A stretch of 64,000 bases of DNA from the NCBI RefSeq assembly GCF_001580545.1, contig NZ_LRBG01000002.1:225081-289080 (forward strand), written 5' to 3'. Position 1 is the first letter of the stretch, and each line of letters starts with the position of its first letter. This document shows positions 37,715-46,705 of this stretch, in pieces. The DNA comes from Paraburkholderia monticola. Its GTDB lineage: Bacteria; Pseudomonadota; Gammaproteobacteria; Burkholderiales; Burkholderiaceae. The translations under genes and the position numbers were made by a program. The notes beneath the pieces are model-generated. The model saw nothing but the letters and a program-made list of their open reading frames with translations. It was not told the DNA's origin and ran no database searches.

Positions 37715-38751
37715 CAGAGATCCCGGCGCGTGGAAGCTGCCGTCGCGACGACCTCCAGTGATGCGACGTCTTCGACATTGAGCTTTTCGCGGCGAGTCAT
37801 GCGGGCGCTCGTAAACTCCTGTGCAACGTGGTACAGCGGACCTTCGTTTGTCAGGCTCGACATGTGCAACACGTACTCGCCAAGCACGAGCAAAACCAGC
37901 GACAGCAGGAAGAACATGCCTGATTGCTGGAGCGACAGACTCACCCAGCCCGGCGCGACGTCTGGTTTGAACAGCGCTATCGCGAGGACATATGCGGAAT
38001 ACACCAGGTTGGCCAGCGCTCCGAACAGCGAGAGGGCGGTGACGAGTCGCATAGGTGCGCGCGTCGTCGACACGAGTAGACGCATGCCGCGATCGAAGCT
38101 TTCGCCGAGATGCCGCGTATGCGATATCTTGGGCGGCGAACTATAGGTTAGGTTTGCGCGCGCAAAGCCCCCTGTCACTGGCAAATGGCGATAGGTCATC
38201 GCAGGCTGCGAGTGCTGCAGAATGAAGTTCACCACTCGCTTGCTCAGCAGGCGGTAGTGCGGCGCCTCGTTGCCCAGATGAATACCATTGAAGTACCGGT
38301 AGAGTGCATTGAAGCCCTTGAGTCCGGCACGATAGGCCCATCCTTGCTTCGGTCGCTGCTGGTTCGTAGCCAGCACCATGTCGATTCCATCCATCGACTT
38401 CTCCAGCATCTGAGGAATGAGATGCACATCGTCCGTCATTGGATCGACGACCGCGACGAAATCCCCCAGCGCGTTCTCGAGGCCAACCCATGCCGCTGTG
38501 TCGTCGTCGACTTCCTTGGTGAGCGCATAGACCTGCATGTTCGGTTGGCCCTCTGCGCGCGTCAGGTCCTTCAACACTTTGACGCTCGTATCGGTGGACG
38601 CATTGTCTACCACGATGAGTTCATAGTCGCTTACGAGGTCCCGAATGCAGGCGGCAGTCTCTTCGACGATTGCAACAAGCCTTTCGTCCTGGTTGCGTAC
38701 CACGAGGACAATGGAAATGAATACAGGGAATTGGGCCATCAGCATTCTCAA
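37714..38751 (-). CDS. Membrane GT2 glycosyltransferase, GtrB/ArnC-like (345 aa)
   Basis: Undecaprenyl-phosphate sugar synthase-like. The GT-A domain has FISIVLVVRNQDER, LIVVDNASTDTSVKVL and GDFVAVVDPMTDDVHLIP, where the DxD is relaxed to DPMTDD. About residues 235-305 form two helices (LVTALSLFGALANLVYSAYV and MFFLLSLVLLVLGEYVL), the usual C-terminal anchor. Compared with GtrB the nucleotide motif reads VRNQDE rather than VYNEEE. It starts the tightly overlapping block 38751-31664 and is my candidate for charging undecaprenyl phosphate with the tailored sugar. Confidence 0.85.
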   Translation of the reverse strand: MRMLMAQFPVFISIVLVVRNQDERLVAIVEETAACIRDLVSDYELIVVDNASTDTSVKVLKDLTRAEGQPNMQVYALTKEVDDDTAAWVGLENALGDFVAVVDPMTDDVHLIPQMLEKSMDGIDMVLATNQQRPKQGWAYRAGLKGFNALYRYFNGIHLGNEAPHYRLLSKRVVNFILQHSQPAMTYRHLPVTGGFARANLTYSSPPKISHTRHLGESFDRGMRLLVSTTRAPMRLVTALSLFGALANLVYSAYVLAIALFKPDVAPGWVSLSLQQSGMFFLLSLVLLVLGEYVLHMSSLTNEGPLYHVAQEFTSARMTRREKLNVEDVASLEVVATAASTRRDL

Positions 38752-38810
38752 CGATCAATTTCTACAGGCAGAGAAGCCCCGCAAGGGCTGACGCGTTCAA
38801 ACGTCAGGCG

Positions 38811-38832
38811 GGTTGCGGAAGCTTCCGCAACC
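38811..38832. repeat. Perfect 22-bp palindrome between two glycosyltransferase genes
   Basis: Arms GGTTGCGGAAG and CTTCCGCAACC meet with no loop, centred on AAGCTT. A smaller hairpin (AGCCC/GGGCT) lies at about 38775-38790. No T-run follows on either strand. It may be a regulator site, or an RNA hairpin that separates the upstream GT4/manC transcript from the module to its left. Confidence 0.55.
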
Positions 38833-38865
38833 TTTCCTGCATGGCCACGGACTGTGTCTCGGAAA

Positions 38866-39996
38866 TCAGGCAGTCGGCGGGTGTGGCGCGCGGCTCCGCT
38901 CAAGGCGCCGATAGAGTCGAACATAAGCATCCACCATTTTATCCGCTGTAAATTGCGCGTCAAAGCGAAGGCGGGCATTCACACCGAACTGGGCGGCGAG
39001 TTCCGGATCGGTCCACAGACGGTCCATTGCCACGCGAATCGCTTTCGGATCGGCGGGACGAATCACAAATCCTGTCTCGCCATTCACGTTGACCCACGAG
39101 GTGCCGGTGCCGATCTCGCAACTTACCATTGCTCGTCCAAACATTGCCGATTCCAAAAGCGAAATACCGAACGCCTCTGAACGCAGATGCGACGGAAAGA
39201 CAAGCGCCCTGCACAAATTCAACAGCGCCAGCTTATCGTCCTCGCCAACCGGACCGACGAAATGGACGTTTCGAAGGCGTAGTCGCTCGGCCTGCCGGCA
39301 CAGTTCTGCTTCCATCGGGCCTCTTCCTACGACGACGAGCGGGTAGGGCGCGCCTTGCATGGCTTCGAACAGGAAATGCAGCCCCTTGTAATAGCGCAGG
39401 TTGCCCACGAACAAAAAGAATTTGTCGCCCACCCGCTCTCGCCAGTAGCGCAGCCTGTCTTCACTCGGTGGCGCATAACTGTCGCGGTCCAGGCCGATCG
39501 GAATCACCTCGACCTTGTCGCGATACCGTTGCAGCACGTCGCTCGTCGCCAGATAGTTTGGAGACGTCGCGACGATCGCATCGACGCTCGACAGAAAACG
39601 GTCGCGCAACGGCTTGTAGACCTGCAACAGCAGCTTCTGCCGAACGATGTCCGAATGGTAGGTGACGATCGATGGCTTGTCGACGCGCGTCGCGAAATGC
39701 ACGATGTCCGCGAACGGCCACGGAAAATGGTAGTGAATCAGGTCGGCGTGCGCCGCCAGTCTGGAGAATCTCTTGAACGCCGCCATCGAAAACGCGGACG
39801 ACGCGATCTCGATGTCGAGCTTGGCCCGGTGATGCAGGTGATCGCCGAAATCGACCGTCGTAGTGTCCTTGCTCACTGTCAACACGTCACTGATCACGCC
39901 TTGCTTGGCGGCGCCGGAGCAGATCTGGCCGATCAGTTCCTCGACGCCTCCCATCGAGTCCGGTTTGTAGGTTTTATAGAAATGTAGAACGCGCAT
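38866..39996 (-). CDS. GT4 glycosyltransferase (376 aa)
   Basis: GT-B fold enzyme, likely a mannosyl- or rhamnosyltransferase acting on the O-chain. N-terminal VLHFYKTYKPDSMGGVEELI; the C-terminal domain has KFFLFVGNLRYYKGLHFL, PLVVVGRGPMEAEL and RSEAFGISLLESAMFGRAMV, the E-x7-E donor-binding motif. Similar in style to WbdB/WbpZ-type mannosyltransferases of ABC-dependent O-antigens. It lies between manC (177 bp upstream) and the membrane GT2. Confidence 0.9.
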   Translation of the reverse strand: MRVLHFYKTYKPDSMGGVEELIGQICSGAAKQGVISDVLTVSKDTTTVDFGDHLHHRAKLDIEIASSAFSMAAFKRFSRLAAHADLIHYHFPWPFADIVHFATRVDKPSIVTYHSDIVRQKLLLQVYKPLRDRFLSSVDAIVATSPNYLATSDVLQRYRDKVEVIPIGLDRDSYAPPSEDRLRYWRERVGDKFFLFVGNLRYYKGLHFLFEAMQGAPYPLVVVGRGPMEAELCRQAERLRLRNVHFVGPVGEDDKLALLNLCRALVFPSHLRSEAFGISLLESAMFGRAMVSCEIGTGTSWVNVNGETGFVIRPADPKAIRVAMDRLWTDPELAAQFGVNARLRFDAQFTADKMVDAYVRLYRRLERSRAPHPPTA

Positions 39997-40136
39997 AAAT
40001 CCCGCTAGTGTTGTCGTCCAGTTCAGGCAGGGTCAGGCCGATCGGCTCGCGCCAGCAGGAGCCCCTACCGCCTGCAAAGTCGCAAGTCGCGGACACGCCG
40101 TGCGCCTCGCGCCGGCGCGAATGGGAAGCCCCGAAG

Positions 40137-40161
40137 TTGACCGCCGCCGCCCGGCGGTCAA
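40137..40161. terminator. Strong hairpin after manC, without T-run
   Basis: Perfect 10-bp stem TTGACCGCCG / CGGCGGTCAA with a 5-base loop, 13 bp past the manC stop. No T-tract follows on the minus strand, so it may only attenuate or protect mRNA instead of terminating. Confidence 0.4.
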
Positions 40162-40173
40162 CTAGTCGGCGTG

Positions 40174-41637
40174 TCAACAGTTTGCCGGTGCGCGCCCGTA
40201 GACGTCTTCAAAGCGGACGATGTCGTCTTCGCCCAGATACTCCCCGCACTGCACCTCGATCAGGACAAGGTTCATTACGCCGGGATTGATCAGCCTGTGC
40301 TTGTGACCTGCCGGGATATAAGTCGACTCGTTTGGCTGGAGCGAAATTACCCTGTCGCCGTTGACGATTTCCGCGCAGCCGCTCACCACGATCCAATGCT
40401 CGCTACGGTGATGATGCATCTGCAGCGACAGGGAAGCCCCCGGTTTCACCACGATACGCTTCATCTTGAAGCGCTCGCCTTCTTCCAGGACGGTGTAGGT
40501 GCCCCACGGGCGATGCACTGTGCGGTGCAGGCGGAATGCATCGTGATTCGCGGCCTTCAGTCGGCCAACGATGTGTTTGACGTCCTGCGCACGGTCACGC
40601 GCAGCGATCAGCAGCGCGTCCGACGTGTCCACGACGATCAGATCATGAACGCCCACCGCGCCGATCAGTCGTCCGTCTTCGCTGCGGATAAAGCAATTGT
40701 CCACGTCGTGCAGTTCAGCAACGCCGTCAATGCGATTGCCGCGCTCGTCCGGAGCCGTCAGATCGCTGATGGACTGCCACGATCCGATGTCGCTCCAACC
40801 CATTTCGCAAGGCACGACCTGAACCCGGCTAGAACGCTCCATGACCGCGTAGTCAATCGAAATGTTCTCTGCTTTGCTGAACTGATTCGCATCGAGTTCG
40901 ATCATGTAACCGTCGTTGGAGGTACTGCACTTCGCGTGTTCGACCGCGCCTAGCGATGGTTCCAATACGGCGGGCGCGTATTGCGCGAGCTCTTCCAGCA
41001 TGGTGTCCGCCCGGAAGCAGAACATGCCGGCATTCCAGAGATATGTGCCTTCAGCGACCAGACGCTCCGCCACGCTGAGCTCGGGCTTCTCGAGGAACCG
41101 AACCACTTTATGCACGCCTTCCGAACCGGTGGTCTCGGCCTCTTCGTGCTGGATGTATCCGTAGCCCGTTTCTGGAGCAGTCGGGCGGATTCCGTAGGTC
41201 ACGAGTGCGCCCAGCCTGGCCGCCGCCACAGCGCGCTCAGTCGCGAGACGAAACGCGTCTTCGTCCTGAATCAACTGGTCCGCCGGGACGACCAGCATCA
41301 CCGCTTCAGGCCCATGGCGTTGACGCACCACTTCTGCCGCTACACCAATCGCCGCCGCGGTATTGCGCGCGGTCGGCTCAAGAATGAATCCAATCTGCGA
41401 CGCGGCAGAGTCTACTTCGACACATTCGTCTTTAGTCAGGAAGTAGGTCTCCCGGTTCGTCACGATCAAGACTTCGGACGCTTCAGTGACATGCGTTGCG
41501 CGGAGGAAGGTCTTTTGAAGCAAGCTCTGGCCGTCAGCCAACTTGAGCAACGGCTTGGGGAACGCTTCGCGAGAGACAGGCCACAACCGGGTACCAGCGC
41601 CGCCGCAGATGATGACGGGGATAATGTTCATTGACAA
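40174..41637 (-). CDS. manC: Mannose-1-phosphate guanylyltransferase / mannose-6-phosphate isomerase (487 aa)
   Basis: Type II bifunctional PMI-GMP supplying GDP-mannose to Gmd and mannosyltransferases. N-terminal pyrophosphorylase signature VIICGGAGTRLWPVSREAFPK; VVPADQLIQDEDAF and FVEKPELS-type segment (VVRFLEKPELSVAE) follow. The C-terminal cupin PMI domain has RPWGTYTVLEEGERF and LQMHHHRSEHWIVVSG (zinc ligands) and EVQCGEYLGEDDIVR. It is divergent from the rightward glycosyltransferase block, so 41638-41911 probably holds two promoters. First gene of the leftward transcript. Confidence 0.96.
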   Translation of the reverse strand: MSMNIIPVIICGGAGTRLWPVSREAFPKPLLKLADGQSLLQKTFLRATHVTEASEVLIVTNRETYFLTKDECVEVDSAASQIGFILEPTARNTAAAIGVAAEVVRQRHGPEAVMLVVPADQLIQDEDAFRLATERAVAAARLGALVTYGIRPTAPETGYGYIQHEEAETTGSEGVHKVVRFLEKPELSVAERLVAEGTYLWNAGMFCFRADTMLEELAQYAPAVLEPSLGAVEHAKCSTSNDGYMIELDANQFSKAENISIDYAVMERSSRVQVVPCEMGWSDIGSWQSISDLTAPDERGNRIDGVAELHDVDNCFIRSEDGRLIGAVGVHDLIVVDTSDALLIAARDRAQDVKHIVGRLKAANHDAFRLHRTVHRPWGTYTVLEEGERFKMKRIVVKPGASLSLQMHHHRSEHWIVVSGCAEIVNGDRVISLQPNESTYIPAGHKHRLINPGVMNLVLIEVQCGEYLGEDDIVRFEDVYGRAPANC

Positions 41638-41911
41638 GTAATGAGCGCACGATCTGAAGAACGTGTCATTCTAGCGGATTCCAATGCGCCCCAAAGCCAT
41701 TTCCACGCACGAGCCACAGCGTCTGCGCGGACTTGCTCCGTCGTAGACGGGAATGCGCCTCACGCGGACGCCGGCGCATCCAATTTGTAACTGAGTGTTT
41801 CGTGTGACCATAACCACTGTCGCACCGTGCCGTCGTCCCCAAGCCATCCGAAGCACGATTCACTCGCGTATCATGACGCCTCTTCGGCCAGCGATAAGGG
41901 ATAACACTGTA

Positions 41912-43096
41912 ATGAAGTTGCTGTTCGACCTCAATTCACTGCGTCCGCCGCGTAGTGGCATCGGATACTACACCCAGCATTTACTGGAAGGACTGCGGGC
42001 GCGCTCAGACGTTGAAGACGTGGCCGGATGGATGGTGTCGGAAATATTCCAGGGTGAAAAGCTGTCAAGGCTGATGGACGGGGAGATCGCCGCGCCCGTT
42101 ATGCCCGGTGCCGCTAACGGTGGATCTTCCTCGCTGATGGGTTCACTTCGCCGCCTGCCGGTCTTGCAGCCGCTTCGCACGGCGATGCATCGCCGGGCCT
42201 CGCGAGAGTTGCGCGATGATTTCGCGACGCGTGGCTACGTCTACCACGAGACCAATTTCATTGCGTCGCAGTATCGCGGGCCAACCGTGGTCACCATCCA
42301 CGACCTATCGCACCGGCGACATCCCGAGTTCCATCAGAAGGTTGCGGTCGACCATCTGGATAGAGGTCTGCCCCGAACACTGAAGCAGGCTCGGACCATC
42401 ATTGTCGATAGCGAGTACACCAAGAAGGAACTACTCGCACTCTATGATGTGCCTGAACACAAAGTTGTGACGATCTACCTCGGCGTCGATGCCAGCTTCC
42501 GTCCGTATCCTGTACCCGAATGTGCGCCCACCCTGGAACGGCTGGGGCTGCGTCACGGCGGTTTTGTGCTTTCGGTATGCACGCTGCAACCGCGGAAGAA
42601 CCTGGCGCGTCTTGTTGAGGCATTTGGCAGGCTACCGACCTCTGTACGCCGTGAGTTTCCCCTGGTGTTGATCGGCGCCGATGGCTGGAAGAACAGCGAG
42701 TTGCTGTCGCTGGTCGAGCCTATGGTGGCGGCACGCGAGATCGTCGTGCCTGGCTATCTTCCACGCGCCGATCTCCTTCACTTGTACGCATCGGCGACGG
42801 TATTCGCATACCCGTCGTTGTACGAGGGTTTTGGTCTGCCGGTTGCCGAGGCGATGGCGAGCGGCACGCCAGTGCTGACGTCTAACGTCACGTCGATTCC
42901 GGAAGTGGCGGGCGGCGCGGCGCTGGAGGTCGATCCGCTGTCAGTCGACGCCATTACGGAAGGGCTGGAGACGCTGCTCAACGATGCGTCGCTGCGTGCC
43001 GAACTTGCTGCGAAGGGCTTGCGCCGTGCGGCGGAGCTCACGTGGGATTCAACGATCCAGCAGACCTGCGATGTCTATCGCGCATTGGCAAGTTGA
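41912..43096 (+). CDS. GT4 glycosyltransferase, WbpY/WbdA-like, copy 1 (394 aa)
   Basis: GT-B enzyme of the mannosyl/rhamnosyltransferase type. Starts MKLLFDLNSLRPPRSGIGYY, has VVTIHDLSHRRHPEFH in the acceptor domain, and FVLSVCTLQPRKNLARLVEAF, PLVLIGADGW and FAYPSLYEGFGLPVAEAMAS (E-x7-E) in the donor domain. It is the same length as, and closely similar throughout to, the gene at 45446, so the two are paralogues from a duplication. ATG 41912 chosen because it aligns with the paralogue start. Probably extends the GDP-D-rhamnose or GDP-mannose-based chain. Confidence 0.92.
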   Translation: MKLLFDLNSLRPPRSGIGYYTQHLLEGLRARSDVEDVAGWMVSEIFQGEKLSRLMDGEIAAPVMPGAANGGSSSLMGSLRRLPVLQPLRTAMHRRASRELRDDFATRGYVYHETNFIASQYRGPTVVTIHDLSHRRHPEFHQKVAVDHLDRGLPRTLKQARTIIVDSEYTKKELLALYDVPEHKVVTIYLGVDASFRPYPVPECAPTLERLGLRHGGFVLSVCTLQPRKNLARLVEAFGRLPTSVRREFPLVLIGADGWKNSELLSLVEPMVAAREIVVPGYLPRADLLHLYASATVFAYPSLYEGFGLPVAEAMASGTPVLTSNVTSIPEVAGGAALEVDPLSVDAITEGLETLLNDASLRAELAAKGLRRAAELTWDSTIQQTCDVYRALAS

Positions 43097-43444
43097 GAAA
43101 AAAACGTGAAAAATTTGCCATAATTAAAGGCTACTTGGGCGCCGGCGCCTGGAGTGCATCGTCGGGGTTGATACCGCGGCGCGGCGTTGACTCTGCGCAA
43201 CAGCCGCCAGGCAGCTAGCGCCACCGCGAGCTCAGAGGCCGCCTTCCGCGCCAAGTTTGTTACATTTTGCCTTTCCTTGGCGGACAGTGCCTGCGCTCGC
43301 TTGGCGTAAAATTTGCTAACAGTAAGCTGCTTTGGGCAACTCGTTGCTTTGCCGTCCGCCTTGTTGCCGAGGTGCGTTTCCGAACGGATCAACCCGTGCG
43401 CTACGGTTGAATCCGTTATCCATTAGTTTGCCTGGACCATAACG
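43097..43444. other. Intergenic region before the WbpM-like gene
   Basis: About 350 bp without a supported gene. It contains GGCGCCGGCGCC (a 12-bp palindrome near 43137-43148) and two TAAAAT/TAATTA-like A/T patches, near 43118 and 43308, that could be -10 boxes. A leftward open frame (43392-43075) exists but overlaps the preceding gene and lacks a ribosome site. Confidence 0.35.
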
Positions 43445-45346
43445 ATGACCATAACCGTGCGATTCAAGTCCTCATGGTTGTCGCTGAGCGCGTTCGCGTT
43501 TGATCTGTTCGCAGTGACGCTGACGTGGCTGGCTGCCTATATGATCCGCTTCAACGGCGATGTTCCAAAGGCCTTCTGGCACAGCGGGATGGTCGCGTTG
43601 GTCTGGGTCGTTGTTGCCTATGCCGCAATGTTCCGCGTATTTGGTCTGTACCGCGGCATGTGGGTCTTTGCGAGTCTGCCGGACCTTGTGCGAATCTCGA
43701 AGGCCGTCGTTGCCGGGGTGCTGCTGGTGATGATCGGCTCGGTCCTGTTTCAACCTGTGCCTACTATTCCCCGGTCGGTCCTGGTTGTCTCGCCCCTGTT
43801 ACTGTTTCTTGTCATGGGGGGCTCGCGAGCGTTGTATCGGGCGGCGAAGGAATTCCACCGTTATGGTGGGCTGGTCGCGCAAGGCAAGCCGATACTTGTC
43901 CTCGGTGCTGGCACTGCCGGGGCCAGTCTGGCCCGTGAGCTGTCGCGCTCGAGCGAGTGGCGGCTGGTTGGCCTGCTCGATGATGATCCTGGCAAGCAAG
44001 GCCGCGAGATCTACGGGTATAAGGTGCACGGCGCGATTGCCGATCTGCCGCGTTGGGCCGCCGATCTGCGTGTCGAGCATGCCATCATCGCGATTCCTTC
44101 CGCGTCGTCGGAGGCGCAGCGTCGCGTCGCCACCCAATGCGTGCGCGCCGGCGTGCGGGCAATGGTGCTACCGTCGATAACGGCCGTTACTGATGGGCAT
44201 GGCGGTTACCTATCGCGAGTACGCGATGTCGATCTCGAAGATTTACTGGGCCGCGAGCCCGTCAAGATTGACATGCCGCACGTCGAAGCGTTGCTGCATG
44301 GCCGCGTCGTTATGGTGACGGGCGCAGGAGGGTCGATCGGTTCAGAGCTGTGTCGACAGATTTTGCGCTTTGCGCCCGCGCAACTCGTCGTGCTGGACAT
44401 CTCCGAATATGCAACCTACCGGCTCAACGAAGAGTTGCGCGAGCATTTCGGGGAGTTGTCGATCGTTCCGATGGTCGGCGACGCAAAAGACTCGGTACTG
44501 CTCGATCAGCTCATGAGCCGCTTCACGCCGCATATCGTCTTTCACGCAGCCGCTTACAAGCATGTACCGCTCATGGAGGAACTGAATTCGTGGCAGGCCG
44601 TGCGCAACAACGTGCTGGGCACTTATCGCGTAGCGCGGGCGGCAATCCGTCACGACATCCGCCATTTCGTGCTGATTTCGACCGATAAGGCGGTGAATCC
44701 GACCAACGTGATGGGCGCGAGCAAGCGGCTTGCAGAAATGACCTGTCAGGCGCTGCAACAAACCACCCAACACACCCGGTTCGAGACAGTACGCTTTGGC
44801 AACGTGCTGGGTAGCGCAGGCAGTGTGATACCCAAGTTTCAGCAGCAGATCCTGAAAGGGGGGCCCGTCACCGTCACCCACCCCGAGATCACCCGCTTTT
44901 TCATGACGATCCCGGAAGCATCGCAACTCGTGTTGCAGGCATCCAGCATGGGGCAAGGCGGCGAGATCTTCGTTCTGGACATGGGCGAGCCCGTTCGCAT
45001 CGTTGATCTCGCGCGAGATTTGATCCGGATATACGGGTTCAGCGGAGAGCAGATCAAGATCAGCTTCACCGGTCTGCGACCGGGAGAAAAGCTCTACGAA
45101 GAGCTGCTGGCCGAGGACGAGACAACTACACGTACGATGCATCCGAAACTGCGCATTGCAAAGGCGCGCGAAGTGCCCGATCACCTGCTCGACGCATTGT
45201 TGCCGTGGCTCACGCAACACCGTATCCCGAGCGACGATGAAGTCAGGCGGGATTTGCGTCGCTGGGTGCCGGAGTACCAGCCGACGAGCGCGCCGGTGCT
45301 GCAGGGCTTGACGTCCCCCAACGACGCACGCGCCGCCCGCAACTGA
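43445..45346 (+). CDS. Membrane-bound nucleotide-sugar 4,6-dehydratase, WbpM/FlaA1/CapD family (633 aa)
   Basis: Four N-terminal membrane helices (about residues 10-125, e.g. FDLFAVTLTWLAAYMI) followed by a first Rossmann domain (LVLGAGTAGASLARELSRS) and the catalytic SDR domain (MVTGAGGSIGSELCRQI, about residue 290). The WbpM-type Ser-Met-Lys triad is visible in LISTDKAVNPTNVMGASKR, with Met replacing the usual Tyr. Converts UDP-GlcNAc to the 4-keto-6-deoxy sugar for QuiNAc/FucNAc. Works with the WbpV-like and WbpL-like genes downstream to make and load the first O-chain residue. Equivalent to wbiI in B. pseudomallei by context. Confidence 0.93.
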   Translation: MTITVRFKSSWLSLSAFAFDLFAVTLTWLAAYMIRFNGDVPKAFWHSGMVALVWVVVAYAAMFRVFGLYRGMWVFASLPDLVRISKAVVAGVLLVMIGSVLFQPVPTIPRSVLVVSPLLLFLVMGGSRALYRAAKEFHRYGGLVAQGKPILVLGAGTAGASLARELSRSSEWRLVGLLDDDPGKQGREIYGYKVHGAIADLPRWAADLRVEHAIIAIPSASSEAQRRVATQCVRAGVRAMVLPSITAVTDGHGGYLSRVRDVDLEDLLGREPVKIDMPHVEALLHGRVVMVTGAGGSIGSELCRQILRFAPAQLVVLDISEYATYRLNEELREHFGELSIVPMVGDAKDSVLLDQLMSRFTPHIVFHAAAYKHVPLMEELNSWQAVRNNVLGTYRVARAAIRHDIRHFVLISTDKAVNPTNVMGASKRLAEMTCQALQQTTQHTRFETVRFGNVLGSAGSVIPKFQQQILKGGPVTVTHPEITRFFMTIPEASQLVLQASSMGQGGEIFVLDMGEPVRIVDLARDLIRIYGFSGEQIKISFTGLRPGEKLYEELLAEDETTTRTMHPKLRIAKAREVPDHLLDALLPWLTQHRIPSDDEVRRDLRRWVPEYQPTSAPVLQGLTSPNDARAARN

Positions 45347-45445
45347 CGTGCGGGTGGCTGCAATCTCTCCTGCCTAAAACTACAACAGGCGAGGGCCTTG
45401 CGCTTTGCGCAATCGGTGCAGGTTCGCCAGCCACACATTATTCAA

Positions 45446-46630
45446 ATGAAACTGCTTTACGATCTGAATTCGTTGCGGCCTCCGCGAAGCGGCATCGGCT
45501 ATTACACGCAGCATCTTCTGGAAGGGCTCTTCGAGCGGGGCGACATCGAGGAAATCGGCGGCTGGGTCGGCTCGACATACTACGATCGTCGCGGTGTCAC
45601 CGGGCTATTGTCCGGGGAGAATTCGCTGGAGGCGGGAGCGCAATTCAGCGATGGGTGGAAGGCGAGTCTGCTCCGCGCGGCGCGCAGTCTCCCCGGCGTT
45701 TATCACGGGCGCACGGTGGTGCGGCGTATCAAGTCCGCTAGTTTGCGGGCGGAATGCGCGCGCCGCGGCTTCATTTATCACGAGACGAACTTCGTCGCGT
45801 CTCCGTATGCAGCTCCCAGTGTCGTGACGATCCACGATCTTTCCCATCGCCACTTCCCAGAGTTTCATCCGCAGGCTGCCGTCGACTATCTCGACAGGAA
45901 TCTCCCGGACACGCTCAAACAGGTCCAGAAAGTCATCGCGGTGAGCGAGTACACGCGACGCGACGCGATCGAAGTGTATGGTTTGCCGGAAGAGAAGGTG
46001 GTGGCCATTCCTCTCGGTGTCGAGCCTTGCTTTCGCCCGCATCGGGCAGAGGAGTGCGAGTCTCTCCTGACCGAACTGGGGCTCAGGCAGCGAGGATTCA
46101 TCCTGTCTGTTTGTACGCTGCAGCCGCGCAAGAATCTGACGCGACTTGTGGCGGCTTTTGCGAATCTGCCTGCTGACATGCGGAACGCCTTTCCGCTCGT
46201 GCTGATCGGTGCTGAGGGCTGGATGAATTCCGACCTCTTGCGAGACATCGAGCGGCTGGTGGGAGCGAAGCAAGTCATCTTGCCAGGTTATGTGGCAAGA
46301 AAGTCGCTTCTGAAGCTCTATTCGTCGGCCGCCGTATTTGCCTATCCGTCGTTATTCGAGGGATTTGGCTTGCCCGTTGCCGAAGCCATGGCGAGTGGCG
46401 TTGCGGTGCTGACCTCGAATGTCACTTCGCTGCCTGAAGTGACGGCGGGCGCAGCGCTGGAAGTCGATCCCTACTCGGTCGACGAGATCGCGGCAGGGCT
46501 CGAGCGTCTGCTGTGCGACGAAGCGCTGCGCGCCACGCTGATTGCCAAAGGGTTGGCGCGCGCCTCGGAACTCACGTGGGACGCAACGGTTCGCCAGACG
46601 GTTGACGTCTACCGCTCGCTCGTCGCGTAG
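45446..46630 (+). CDS. GT4 glycosyltransferase, WbpY/WbdA-like, copy 2 (394 aa)
   Basis: Paralogue of the enzyme at 41912, with matching opening (MKLLYDLNSLRPPRSGIGYY), acceptor-side TIHDLSHRHFPEFHPQ and donor-side motifs SVCTLQPRKNLTRLVAAF and FAYPSLFEGFGLPVAEAMAS. The pair differ mostly in residues about 30-100, the acceptor-facing part, suggesting different linkages made with the same donor. ATG 45446 has no strong ribosome site; position matches the paralogue. Seventy-five bp before the epimerase gene. Confidence 0.92.
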   Translation: MKLLYDLNSLRPPRSGIGYYTQHLLEGLFERGDIEEIGGWVGSTYYDRRGVTGLLSGENSLEAGAQFSDGWKASLLRAARSLPGVYHGRTVVRRIKSASLRAECARRGFIYHETNFVASPYAAPSVVTIHDLSHRHFPEFHPQAAVDYLDRNLPDTLKQVQKVIAVSEYTRRDAIEVYGLPEEKVVAIPLGVEPCFRPHRAEECESLLTELGLRQRGFILSVCTLQPRKNLTRLVAAFANLPADMRNAFPLVLIGAEGWMNSDLLRDIERLVGAKQVILPGYVARKSLLKLYSSAAVFAYPSLFEGFGLPVAEAMASGVAVLTSNVTSLPEVTAGAALEVDPYSVDEIAAGLERLLCDEALRATLIAKGLARASELTWDATVRQTVDVYRSLVA

Positions 46631-46705
46631 CCGGATTTGGACGACGTTTACAATCGGACGCACAAACTCATGCGACAGGCCGATAGGCTGGAGAGGAATC
46701 AAGTC

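Noticed and set aside
38811..38832. Intrinsic terminator call for the palindrome
   Set aside because: No T-run on either strand; kept only as a palindrome.
43075..43392. 105-aa minus-strand frame before the WbpM-like gene
   Set aside because: Overlaps the end of a certain glycosyltransferase and lacks a ribosome site.
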